From positions 1-6,363 of the forward strand of contig JAJKIL010000080.1 of NCBI GenBank assembly GCA_021154515.1: a stretch of 6,363 nucleotides of DNA, given 5' to 3'. Below the pieces are notes generated by a model. The model ran no database searches. It saw nothing but the letters and a program-made list of their open reading frames with translations, and was not told the origin of the DNA. The position numbers and the translations under genes are program-made. Numbering within the stretch: position 1 is the stretch's first letter; every line of letters begins with the position of its first letter. The DNA is from Niastella sp. GTDB lineage: Bacteria; Bacteroidota; Bacteroidia; Chitinophagales; Chitinophagaceae. Shown here one piece after another: positions 1-5,947 of this stretch.

Positions 1-563
1 AATTGTTGTTTGATGGCAAACCGGCCGACACAATACCACTTACTGAACTTCGAAAACAAATGGCATTGGTGCCACAGGATGTAATGTTGTTTGGGGGAAC
101 CATTAAAGAAAATATCACTTACGGTAAACCTGGCGCTACCCAGGCCGAAATTGAAGCCGCTGCCCATAAAGCAAACGCGCATGATTTCATCACCAGCTTT
201 CCCGAAGGATATGAAACTGTAGTAGGGGAGCGGGGTATTAAATTGTCGGGTGGACAACGGCAGCGGATTGCCATTGCACGGGCCATTTTGAAAGACCCGG
301 TTATCCTGGTGCTGGATGAAGCAACCAGTTCATTGGACTCCGCATCGGAATCGGTAGTGCAGGAGGCCTTGGAAAATCTTATGAAGAACCGCACTTCCTT
401 TGTGATTGCGCACCGGCTATCGACCATTCGCAATGCCGATAAGATCATTGTGCTCGACGGCGGTCATGTAGTGGAAAGCGGCACCCACCAGCAATTACTG
501 ATGCAGGAAGACGGGTTGTATAAGAGCTTGACCAAATTGCAGCTGGAGTTTACTTCCGAATAG
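1..563 (+). CDS. ABC exporter, C-terminal ATP-binding domain (5'-partial)
   Basis: This is the end of an ABC-type exporter subunit of the fused membrane-plus-ATPase kind (MsbA/ABCB-like), which uses ATP to move lipids, drugs or peptides across the inner membrane. The reading frame is open from the first bases, so the leucine codon at 3 is internal and not a start; the transmembrane domain and Walker A lie before the window. Numbering from position 3, I see the Q-loop (VPQD, Q25), the ABC signature LSGGQRQR (81-88), Walker B with catalytic glutamate (VILVLDEA, D105-E106), the D-loop SLDS (110-113) and the switch histidine (IAHR, H137). All catalytic elements in the visible part are intact. The stop is TAG at 561-563. 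The substrate cannot be told from this domain. No hairpin terminator is obvious after the stop, and 133 bp separate it from the receptor gene, so the two are probably separate units. Confidence 0.95.
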   Translation, partial: LLFDGKPADTIPLTELRKQMALVPQDVMLFGGTIKENITYGKPGATQAEIEAAAHKANAHDFITSFPEGYETVVGERGIKLSGGQRQRIAIARAILKDPVILVLDEATSSLDSASESVVQEALENLMKNRTSFVIAHRLSTIRNADKIIVLDGGHVVESGTHQQLLMQEDGLYKSLTKLQLEFTSE

Positions 564-617
564 CTATTTGCATTATTAAATCCGCATTAATATTTTCCCG
601 CGCTGCCCACCAGTTTA

Positions 618-626
618 TATTTTTTG
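618..626 (+). promoter_or_regulatory. possible -7 element before the receptor gene
   Basis: TATTTTTTG resembles the Bacteroidota -7 element TAnnTTTG but has one extra base between TA and TTTG, and there is no TTTG at the usual distance upstream. It would give a leader of about 65 nt before the ATG at 697. A weaker alternative is TTTG at 567-570 followed 20 nt later by TATTTTCC at 591-598. Both are guesses from motif shape. Confidence 0.25.
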
Positions 627-696
627 TCGTCTAATGCCCGTCCCGGTAATAGGATCCAGGAATTCCGGTGTACAAAAAACAATTATAAACTGCGTA

Positions 697-3225
697 ATGA
701 AATCTGTATTAGCACTGTTTTTAGCAACGCTTATCGCAATATCCGTATGTGCCCAAACCGACAATTCGCCCAGGAACAAACCGGCCGCAGCAGGCGGCGG
801 CAAATTGTTCGGCCGTATTGTAGATGTGAAAAATAACAAAGGCATTGACGCCGCTTCTGTTCAACTTTTTCAAAAGAACAGCGACATCCTGGCAGGGGGT
901 ATGCTCACCAAACCCAATGGGGACTTCGACATCAGCAACCTCCGCACCACCGATACATTCAAACTGGTGGCCACTGCTATAGGATATGCTAAACAGGAAT
1001 TGATCATCACTTTCGATAAATTGGCCAAAGGCAATGCAACCGCCGAAAAAGACCTTGGCAATATCAAATTAACCGCCGAATCGCAATACCTGGGATCCGT
1101 AACAGTAGTTGCCCAGAAACCTGCGCTGCAAATGGGCATCGACCGCAAAACGTTCGATGTTGAAAAGAACCTGTCATCAGCAGGGGGTACCGGTATCGAC
1201 GTCATGCGCAATATTCCATCCGTTACGGTAGATGTGGACGGGAATGTGTTACTGCGCAACAACACGCCCCAGATATATGTAGATGGCCGCCCTACTATAC
1301 TTACTCTAGACCAGATACCTGCCGACAATATCGAGCGGGTTGAACTCGTCACTAATCCCTCGGCCAAATTTGATGCAGCCAGCACCGGCGGGATCATTAA
1401 CGTGGTGCTCAAGAAAAATAAAAAACTGGGTCTGAATGGAATTGTTTCGGCGGGCGGCGGTTCGCCGGATATTTACACTGGTAATTTGGGGCTTAATTTA
1501 CGCGAGGGGAAATTCAATTTTTTTCTGAACGGAAACTTCAATCATTCAGGCGGCCGGCCAAAATCAGCAACCTATCGCCAGGATAAAAACAATGGTGTTA
1601 TTGAAGATTATTTCAACCAGTTTGCCCTTACCAATCGTAAACGGCAGTTTTACAATGTTCGGTTTGGCATGGATTATTTCATGGATAACCGCAACACATT
1701 CACCTTAACACAAAGCTTTGGCGGGGGCAGGTTTACCAATCTGGAAGATCAAAACCAGGAATACCTCGATGTAAACCAGCAACCGACTCATTTTGGGTTT
1801 CGCACTTCAGATGGCAAATCAACCAATGAACGCAGCAGCACCCAGCTCATCTTCAAACATAATTTTGTTGAAGCCGGTAAATCATTCAGCGCCGATGTGA
1901 GCTTTAACCATGGCAATAACGTAGACAATACCAATATTCTGAATACGTATGCTGATCCAAACGGTTCACAATATTCGCCCGACAGCCGCATCCACAACAA
2001 TGGAACAGGCCTCAATAACCAGGTTACCATGCAGGTTGATTATGTTGATCCGCATGGGGAAGACAGCAAATTGGAAACAGGCATCCGGACATTTATAAAT
2101 GACAACACCAGTGTTTTTAACTCCTTTTCGGTAAATAACGGCAGTGAGACCAAGTTACCGCTCAGCAATAATTATAAGTATCGCCAAATGGTGAACGCGT
2201 TTTATATAACGTATACCGGCAAAGTGCTGGGCATCGGTTACCAAGCCGGTTTGCGGGCCGAACATTCAAAGTTCGATGGCGAACTGGTTGACAGTGCAAA
2301 GAAATTTGGTTACCAATATCCCAACAAGATCAGTAATTTGTTCGACGCCCTGTTCCCCAGCTTATTCCTGAGCAAAAAGGTAGGGGACGACGAGGAGTTA
2401 CAATTGAATTACAGCCGCCGTATCAGCCGGCCCGACTTCTGGCAAATGAACCCGTTTGTTGATATCAGCGATCCGTTGAACATTCGCCAGGGTAATCCGG
2501 CGCTGCGTCCCGAATTCACCAATTCATTTGAATTCAATTACAATAAAACCTATCATTCGGGAAATTTCCTGGGTGTTATTTACTTCCGCAACACTACGGG
2601 CGACATCACCCGCTACAGCGATACCATCACCGCCGCCCAATACCAGCAATTGAACAATGCGAGCGTTGGCCCAAGCGCTATTTTAAATACATTCATCAAT
2701 GCCCAATACCAGAACCGCTGGGGTTCAGAACTGACCCTGCAACAAAAAGCAGGGCAACAACTTGATATTACGCCAACCGTAGACCTGCAATACAAAAAGG
2801 TAAAATCGAATGTGAACAATGTTAACCTGAGCAATGAAGGGTTTAACTGGGAAGCCAAACTGATCATCAATTACCGGGTGGTGTCAAAAGCAGCGCTCTG
2901 GAATAAATGGAGTTTTCAGGTAACCGGTGGTTATGAATCACCAGAAGTGATTCCCCAGGGTAAACGCAAGGAAATGTATGGCATTGACCTTGGGTTGCGC
3001 AAAGAATTCCTGAAAAATAAAGCCACCTTCACCTTCAATATAAATGATGTATTCAACTCAAGAAAACGGGGAAGCATCAGCGATACCGAGAATTTTTACC
3101 AGGATAGCTACCGCCGCTGGGATGTTCGCAGCTTCCGCGCCACGTTGACTTATAAATTTGGCAAGGCCGACTTCCAGTTATTTAAGAAGAATGGCAATCA
3201 TGAAGAAAACGAGGAAAGAGATTAG
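697..3225 (+). CDS. TonB-dependent-type outer-membrane receptor, OMP_b-brl_3 family
   Basis: Predicted 842-residue outer-membrane beta-barrel receptor, a family whose members take up ligands across the outer membrane using TonB/ExbBD energy; its ligand is unknown. I place the start at ATG 697 because a clean signal peptide begins there (MKSVLALFLA..., cleavage near VCA-Q, residues 19/20). An ATG at 634 in the same frame would only add 21 non-hydrophobic residues in front. Order of parts: signal peptide; carboxypeptidase-regulatory-like beta-sandwich, about 36-128 (GRIVDV..., PNGDFDISNL); a TonB-box-like stretch SVTVVAQKP, about 134-142; plug, about 144-240, with the typical NPSAKFDAASTGGIINVVLKK; and barrel from about 241. 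Family hallmarks in the barrel are YSRRISRPDF (572-581) and GNPALRPE (599-606). The last strand (RATLTYKFG, 814-822) is followed by an unusual charged tail of 20 residues. Length is normal for the family. There is no SusD-like lipoprotein nearby, so it is not a glycan-uptake SusCD pair. Confidence 0.93.
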   Translation: MKSVLALFLATLIAISVCAQTDNSPRNKPAAAGGGKLFGRIVDVKNNKGIDAASVQLFQKNSDILAGGMLTKPNGDFDISNLRTTDTFKLVATAIGYAKQELIITFDKLAKGNATAEKDLGNIKLTAESQYLGSVTVVAQKPALQMGIDRKTFDVEKNLSSAGGTGIDVMRNIPSVTVDVDGNVLLRNNTPQIYVDGRPTILTLDQIPADNIERVELVTNPSAKFDAASTGGIINVVLKKNKKLGLNGIVSAGGGSPDIYTGNLGLNLREGKFNFFLNGNFNHSGGRPKSATYRQDKNNGVIEDYFNQFALTNRKRQFYNVRFGMDYFMDNRNTFTLTQSFGGGRFTNLEDQNQEYLDVNQQPTHFGFRTSDGKSTNERSSTQLIFKHNFVEAGKSFSADVSFNHGNNVDNTNILNTYADPNGSQYSPDSRIHNNGTGLNNQVTMQVDYVDPHGEDSKLETGIRTFINDNTSVFNSFSVNNGSETKLPLSNNYKYRQMVNAFYITYTGKVLGIGYQAGLRAEHSKFDGELVDSAKKFGYQYPNKISNLFDALFPSLFLSKKVGDDEELQLNYSRRISRPDFWQMNPFVDISDPLNIRQGNPALRPEFTNSFEFNYNKTYHSGNFLGVIYFRNTTGDITRYSDTITAAQYQQLNNASVGPSAILNTFINAQYQNRWGSELTLQQKAGQQLDITPTVDLQYKKVKSNVNNVNLSNEGFNWEAKLIINYRVVSKAALWNKWSFQVTGGYESPEVIPQGKRKEMYGIDLGLRKEFLKNKATFTFNINDVFNSRKRGSISDTENFYQDSYRRWDVRSFRATLTYKFGKADFQLFKKNGNHEENEERD

Positions 3226-3232
3226 TTTATTT

Positions 3233-4501
3233 CTATTTCACAAAATCCACGTACATATAACGAAAGTTAATCACCATCTCTTTGAACTGGTTCATAATGT
3301 CCTGGCCAAAATTGCCGTAATATAATTTGTCTTTTGGGCTAGGGCTGCTTGTTTTCACGGCCACATCTTTCAACAGGGCAGTTTGTCCGGCAACAGTGAT
3401 GGGAATTTGTGACAGGCGATAAGCTTTTGATTTGGCAATACCACCAGCGCCGCCGATCTGCATTTCAAATGAATAACCGGCCGTATCGACCAGTGTTTTA
3501 TAATCGTGGTAAAATGGTTCATTTAAAAAAGTGAACTGGGCGCCGGTATCGAATGTAAAAGCCAGAGTATCGGTATTGTAACCAACCGAGATCACCGGCA
3601 ACAATTCATCAACGCCAAAATTGCGGATGTTACGGTCAACGGCTACCTGCGGCACGGTAAGGTTATTTTTATCGATGTGTATTTCCTGTAATTGTTCAAT
3701 AATGGGGAAGCCCAGAATGCCTTTGATCTTATACTGGCCGCGTGCAAAGGAAAGCGAACTGTCGGGAAAGATCATGAATACTGCATGCTGCACTACAACA
3801 TTGCCCAACCGTAATTCATCGGCAATGCCCAGGCTGGCATTAACCTGCAAACCGGTAATGGCCCTTACTTTAAACCGCACATTCAATTTACGCAGGTTGG
3901 CTTTACGGGCATAGGATTCCGTTATTACGGAAATATTGGCGCCGGTATCGAATACAAAATAATAAGAACTGTCGACAAAACTTACCGGAACGGTGATTAA
4001 ACCAGCCAGATCGCGCCGGTAGCCGATCTGATTATCACTAGAGATAACCGTGATTTGTGCCGGCACATCCTGTAATCCTTTCCAGATAAGATCAGAATTG
4101 CGAACATCTTCCCGTTCTTCGGGCGACAGCGCACTCCGGTATTTGTGCAATAAAAGCTGGGTGGCAAGATGGGCGTCGCGGTACTGGAACAGCTTTACAT
4201 GATTATCGATCTTCTTCATCAGCAAATAGCCGATCTGGATGCTCGTAAGCTGATCTTTGTGAACTGCCAGCAACTGGGCTATTTCATTGTTGGAAGTGGT
4301 TAGATCGTGAAAAAAGTTATGTAAAAAAGCCTGGTAATACAATCTTTTATAAGCTGGCAGGTCCCTGTATGCATCACTTTGCAATTGGCGTTGCAGTTCA
4401 AAAAAATGCCGGTGCACCAACAGGCTGTCCAGCGGGTTGCGATCGGCAGCCTGCAATACAAATCCCGTAAAAAAGCAAATAAAGAATAATAATATCCGCA
4501 T
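3233..4501 (-). CDS. secreted retropepsin-like aspartic protease, two DTG motifs
   Basis: Predicted 422-residue exported protein with two aspartic-protease-like halves. Residues 1-18 form a signal peptide (MRILLFFICF..., cleavage near LQA-A), so it should act in the periplasm or on the surface. Residues 20-160 are a helical-looking region I do not recognise. Half one has the active-site-like motif FVFDTGANISVI (D185-T186-G187) followed by GILGFPII (261-268), which resembles the hydrophobic-Gly motif of retropepsins. Half two repeats the pattern with FTFDTGAQFTFL (D318-T319-G320) and YYGNFGQDIM (394-403). It resembles the bacterial Asp_protease_2 families. Two DTG motifs in one chain would allow a pepsin-like intramolecular active site. 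The substrate is unknown. The start at 4501 is supported by the signal peptide and by a -7 box just upstream. The gene ends 7 bp from the convergent receptor gene. The peptide-cleaving role is inferred from the motifs alone. Confidence 0.88.
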   Translation of the reverse strand: MRILLFFICFFTGFVLQAADRNPLDSLLVHRHFFELQRQLQSDAYRDLPAYKRLYYQAFLHNFFHDLTTSNNEIAQLLAVHKDQLTSIQIGYLLMKKIDNHVKLFQYRDAHLATQLLLHKYRSALSPEEREDVRNSDLIWKGLQDVPAQITVISSDNQIGYRRDLAGLITVPVSFVDSSYYFVFDTGANISVITESYARKANLRKLNVRFKVRAITGLQVNASLGIADELRLGNVVVQHAVFMIFPDSSLSFARGQYKIKGILGFPIIEQLQEIHIDKNNLTVPQVAVDRNIRNFGVDELLPVISVGYNTDTLAFTFDTGAQFTFLNEPFYHDYKTLVDTAGYSFEMQIGGAGGIAKSKAYRLSQIPITVAGQTALLKDVAVKTSSPSPKDKLYYGNFGQDIMNQFKEMVINFRYMYVDFVK

Positions 4502-4506
4502 GGTCT

Positions 4507-4514
4507 CAAAATTA
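4507..4514 (-). promoter_or_regulatory. -7 promoter element of the protease gene
   Basis: Read on the minus strand this is TAATTTTG, an exact match to the Bacteroidota -7 consensus TAnnTTTG. Only 5 nt (4502-4506) separate it from the ATG at 4501, so transcription would begin at or next to the start codon. I see no TTTG (-33 element) at the expected distance upstream. Confidence 0.55.
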
Positions 4515-4522
4515 AGCTACCT

Positions 4523-4530
4523 TATCTTTG
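4523..4530 (+). promoter_or_regulatory. -7 promoter element of the nitroreductase gene
   Basis: TATCTTTG exactly matches TAnnTTTG and lies 7 nt before the ATG at 4538. The implied transcript has a leader of only a few nucleotides or none, with no room for a ribosome binding site. No clear -33 TTTG is visible; that position would fall at or inside the start of the divergent protease gene. Confidence 0.6.
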
Positions 4531-4537
4531 TTCCGTT

Positions 4538-5119
4538 ATGAAAAAAAATGAATTAATCAATGAATTGATACAAACACGCAGGAGTGTGTTTACACAACAA
4601 TTTGAAGCGGGAAAAGTTATTCCGGATGAGATCATTTGGCAAGCCCTTGAAAACGCCAACTGGGCGCCCAACCACAAGTTTACCGAACCCTGGCGTTTTA
4701 CCGTTTTTACCGGTAATGGTTTACAAAAACTGGCCGAACAACAGGCTGAGATCTATAAAAAATATGCCGGCCCAAAATTCAAACAAAATAAATACGAGCA
4801 AATGCAGGTAACGCCCCAACAATGCTCGCACGTGATTGCCATAGGCTGCAAACGCCATACAGACCAGCTGCCCGAAATGGAAGAAATTGCGGCGGTAGCC
4901 TGCGCCGTACAGAATATTTATCTTACTATTTCTGCGTACGGGAATATTGGCGGTTACTGGAGCACCGGCGGCATTACTTTTATTGAAGAAGCAAAATCAT
5001 TATTTGGTTTGGGGCACGATGATGTGCTGATGGGTTTCTTTTACCTGGGTTATGTAAAAGTTCCATCTGTTGCGGGTAAACGAAAACCGGTGCAGGAAAA
5101 AGTTACGTGGATAAATTAG
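4538..5119 (+). CDS. nitroreductase family protein, YdjA-like
   Basis: Predicted 193-residue cytoplasmic flavoenzyme of the FMN-dependent nitroreductase superfamily, which reduces nitro compounds, quinones or similar acceptors with NAD(P)H; the physiological substrate is unknown. Visible hallmarks are the N-terminal RRS (14-16), which in this fold contacts the FMN phosphate; WAPNHKFTEPWRFTVFTG (42-59), which closely parallels the APDHK..PWHFFV stretch I recall from E. coli YdjA; and a C-terminal WSTGG (141-145) followed by LMGFFYLGYVKV (164-175), matching the YdjA pattern of W-(R/S)-(S/T)-G then GFLYLG. The compact length also fits YdjA (about 183 residues) better than the longer NfsB type. 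It starts 36 bp from the divergent protease gene and looks like a single-gene unit. No terminator hairpin is evident after the TAG at 5117-5119. Confidence 0.92.
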   Translation: MKKNELINELIQTRRSVFTQQFEAGKVIPDEIIWQALENANWAPNHKFTEPWRFTVFTGNGLQKLAEQQAEIYKKYAGPKFKQNKYEQMQVTPQQCSHVIAIGCKRHTDQLPEMEEIAAVACAVQNIYLTISAYGNIGGYWSTGGITFIEEAKSLFGLGHDDVLMGFFYLGYVKVPSVAGKRKPVQEKVTWIN

Positions 5120-5122
5120 GAC

Positions 5123-5148
5123 TGGGATAATGGGATTGATGGGATTAT
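5123..5148 (+). repeat. short tandem repeat, TGGGAT units
   Basis: Three adjoining units, TGGGATAA, TGGGATTGA and TGGGATTAT, are followed by decayed copies (GCGATAAC, GGATAATG) to about 5164. They begin 4 bp after the nitroreductase stop codon. The function is unknown; they could be slippage products or part of a dispersed intergenic repeat. Confidence 0.5.
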
Positions 5149-5252
5149 GCGATAACGGATAATGTGCAAATTGGGAAGAAAATTTATTGGCAGGAGTGTG
5201 CTGAATCTGGTTTTAGGCAGGGTTTTGGCTCAAATTTTTGGGTGAAAGGCGC

Positions 5253-5360
5253 TTAATTGAAATCCTTGAAGTTTTTGCTGCTGCGATAACCCAGCCAGAT
5301 AAAAATGACAGGAATAAAAAGGATTAAAATCAGGGAGATTAAACCAAGCATACAAATCAT
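5253..5360 (-). CDS. small single-pass membrane peptide, 35 aa
   Basis: A 35-codon ORF from ATG 5360 to TAA 5253-5255. The peptide has an almost uninterrupted hydrophobic segment at about residues 2-24 (core LGLISLILILFIPVIFIWLG), then a short polar tail with basic residues (YRSSKNFKDFN). This fits one inner-membrane helix with the C-terminus in the cytoplasm by the positive-inside rule. The start follows an A-rich stretch (ATTAAAAA), as is usual before Bacteroidota start codons. A second in-frame ATG at codon 4 could also serve. About 100 bp upstream on the same strand lie an FNR-like box and two other dyads, so oxygen- or redox-linked control is conceivable. In size and form it resembles the small subunits or assembly peptides of respiratory oxidases (CydX, CcoS), but I see no sequence match to these and assign no function. 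AT-rich DNA can yield such ORFs by chance. Confidence 0.45.
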   Translation of the reverse strand: MICMLGLISLILILFIPVIFIWLGYRSSKNFKDFN

Positions 5361-5423
5361 TTTTTAATAGGATGCAGACCGGTTATTAAACGCATAAAGT
5401 ATGTAGTTTATTATAAGTAGTTT

Positions 5424-5434
5424 CCCTAATAGGG
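5424..5434. repeat. 11-bp dyad CCCTA-A-TAGGG
   Basis: Perfect 5-bp arms flank a single central A. It is the first of three dyads within 52 bp and lies 64-74 bp upstream of the small membrane-peptide ORF. It is possibly an operator half of the cluster; by itself this short a dyad could be chance. Confidence 0.35.
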
Positions 5435-5444
5435 TATAAAATTG

Positions 5445-5458
5445 AACCGGGCCCGGTT
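5445..5458. repeat. 14-bp perfect palindrome AACCGGGCCCGGTT
   Basis: This is an uninterrupted, GC-rich palindrome in an otherwise AT-rich surround, 3 bp from the FNR-like box. A DNA-binding dimer site is the most likely reading. A transcribed hairpin is less likely because there is no loop and no T-run follows. Confidence 0.45.
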
Positions 5459-5461
5459 AAC

Positions 5462-5475
5462 TTGATCTGGATCAT
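5462..5475. promoter_or_regulatory. FNR/CRP-family-like binding site
   Basis: TTGAT-CTGG-ATCAT matches the FNR box TTGAT-N4-ATCAA at 9 of the 10 fixed positions, including both core TGA/TCA-like halves. It is close to symmetric, so it could act in either direction. The nearest plausible target is the minus-strand membrane-peptide ORF about 100 bp away; on the plus strand no convincing gene starts soon after it. The match is seen; the regulator is an inference. Confidence 0.45.
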
Positions 5476-5542
5476 GCATTTCAGTTCAGTTCAAAGTTTC
5501 AGGTTGGCCCCGCGGCGTCCGACCGAATACCTGAAAGAATTT

Positions 5543-5556
5543 ATTCCTGCAGGAAT
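5543..5556. repeat. 14-bp perfect palindrome ATTCCTGCAGGAAT
   Basis: Arms ATTCCTG/CAGGAAT are perfectly paired. Ten of its bases (ATTCCTGCAG) recur at 5604-5613, where they form part of a second dyad, GCTGCA-ATTCC-TGCAGC (5598-5614). The two sites are 61 bp apart and could be linked protein-binding sites. Both lie in the piece that is open in several frames, so chance is not excluded. Confidence 0.35.
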
Positions 5557-5707
5557 TCTTCCGGCGATCTTTACAATCGAAATTGGCAAGTTTGGGAGCT
5601 GCAATTCCTGCAGCCGTTTTACCGATTACCCGCAACAATCCAGGAGTTTCTTCAAGCATTCAAAGCAGCAAGGCGGCCGTCTAAAAGCTGGTAACAAGTA
5701 TCCATAA

Positions 5708-5722
5708 TTAACATTATGTTAA
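5708..5722. repeat. 15-bp dyad TTAACAT-T-ATGTTAA
   Basis: Perfect 7-bp arms flank one central base, directly abutting the first TAGACAC repeat. It could be an operator, or it could mark the edge of an inserted element whose end would begin with TGTTAA at 5717. Confidence 0.35.
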
Positions 5723-5768
5723 ATAGACACAGTAACAAAATCCACTTCAATTAGACACTATCAAAGAT
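5721..5768. repeat. imperfect direct repeat around TAGACAC, possible IS end relic
   Basis: Two copies of a roughly 20-bp unit share TAGACAC (5724-5730 and 5752-5758) with similar flanks: AAATAGACACAGT...CAAAAT against AATTAGACACTAT..CAAAGAT. They are 28 bp apart. Closely spaced repeats just inside a TGTTAA start recall the multi-repeat ends of IS21-type elements. No transposase gene is present in the window, so at most this would be a leftover end. The resemblance is from memory and weak; regulator sites are the main alternative. Confidence 0.3.
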
Positions 5769-5886
5769 GTGTATCCTACACTCTTACCCAGATGTATTAA
5801 GAGTTTCAGTTTAAAGGAAGCTAAATTTTCCAGTCATTTGGGCAATTCCCCGGGCTTGTTATGCTGCAGCAGCCTTTACCACTATA

Positions 5887-5894
5887 TATATTTA
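5887..5894 (+). promoter_or_regulatory. possible -7 element before the surface-protein gene
   Basis: TATATTTA matches TAnnTTTG at all fixed positions except the final G, within an AT-rich run (5883-5896). It would give a leader of about 45-50 nt before ATG 5948. No well-placed TTTG lies upstream, so support is weak. Confidence 0.25.
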
Positions 5895-5947
5895 TAGCAA
5901 CAAGCTATCCGTACTTCGCTTGAAAGATTAATCCAATCCGTCCCAAA

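Larger units (their letters stand above)
5120..5947. other. 828-bp stretch without a long gene
   Basis: From left to right it holds a TGGGAT repeat just after the nitroreductase stop, a short minus-strand ORF for a membrane peptide, a cluster of dyads including an FNR-like box, a GC-richer piece (about 5477-5700) open in more than one frame, a 15-bp dyad and paired TAGACAC repeats, and an AT-rich leader before the gene starting at 5948. I see no tRNA, rRNA, CRISPR array or clear rho-independent terminator here. The parts I can support have their own entries. Confidence 0.7.

Noticed and set aside
119..448. 109-aa minus-strand ORF inside the ABC ATPase gene
   Set aside because: It lies opposite a fully conserved ATPase domain and has no recognisable domain; it is a shadow of the real frame.
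634..696. Upstream in-frame ATG at 634 as the start of the receptor gene
   Set aside because: It would place 21 non-hydrophobic residues before a normal signal peptide that starts at ATG 697.
870..1412. 180-aa minus-strand ORF inside the receptor gene
   Set aside because: It overlaps the carboxypeptidase-regulatory-like and plug domains, which carry clear family motifs; the antisense frame shows no domain.
3621..3914. 97-aa plus-strand ORF opposite the protease gene
   Set aside because: It covers the conserved DTG-bearing halves on the other strand, with no family features of its own.
5445..5458. GC-rich palindrome as a rho-independent terminator
   Set aside because: It has no loop and is not followed by a T-run on either strand, and no gene ends just before it.
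5486..5659. 57-aa minus-strand ORF with a basic, partly Arg-rich sequence
   Set aside because: There is no recognisable domain or promoter, and it overlaps other open frames; too weak for a gene call.
5462..5707. 81-aa plus-strand ORF (TTG 5462 or ATG 5474) as a real gene
   Set aside because: The sequence matches no family I know, its start overlaps the FNR-like box, and two other frames are also open; kept only as a finding.
5769..5781. Hairpin GTGTA-TCC-TACAC as a terminator
   Set aside because: The stem is only 5 bp, has little GC and no following T-run.
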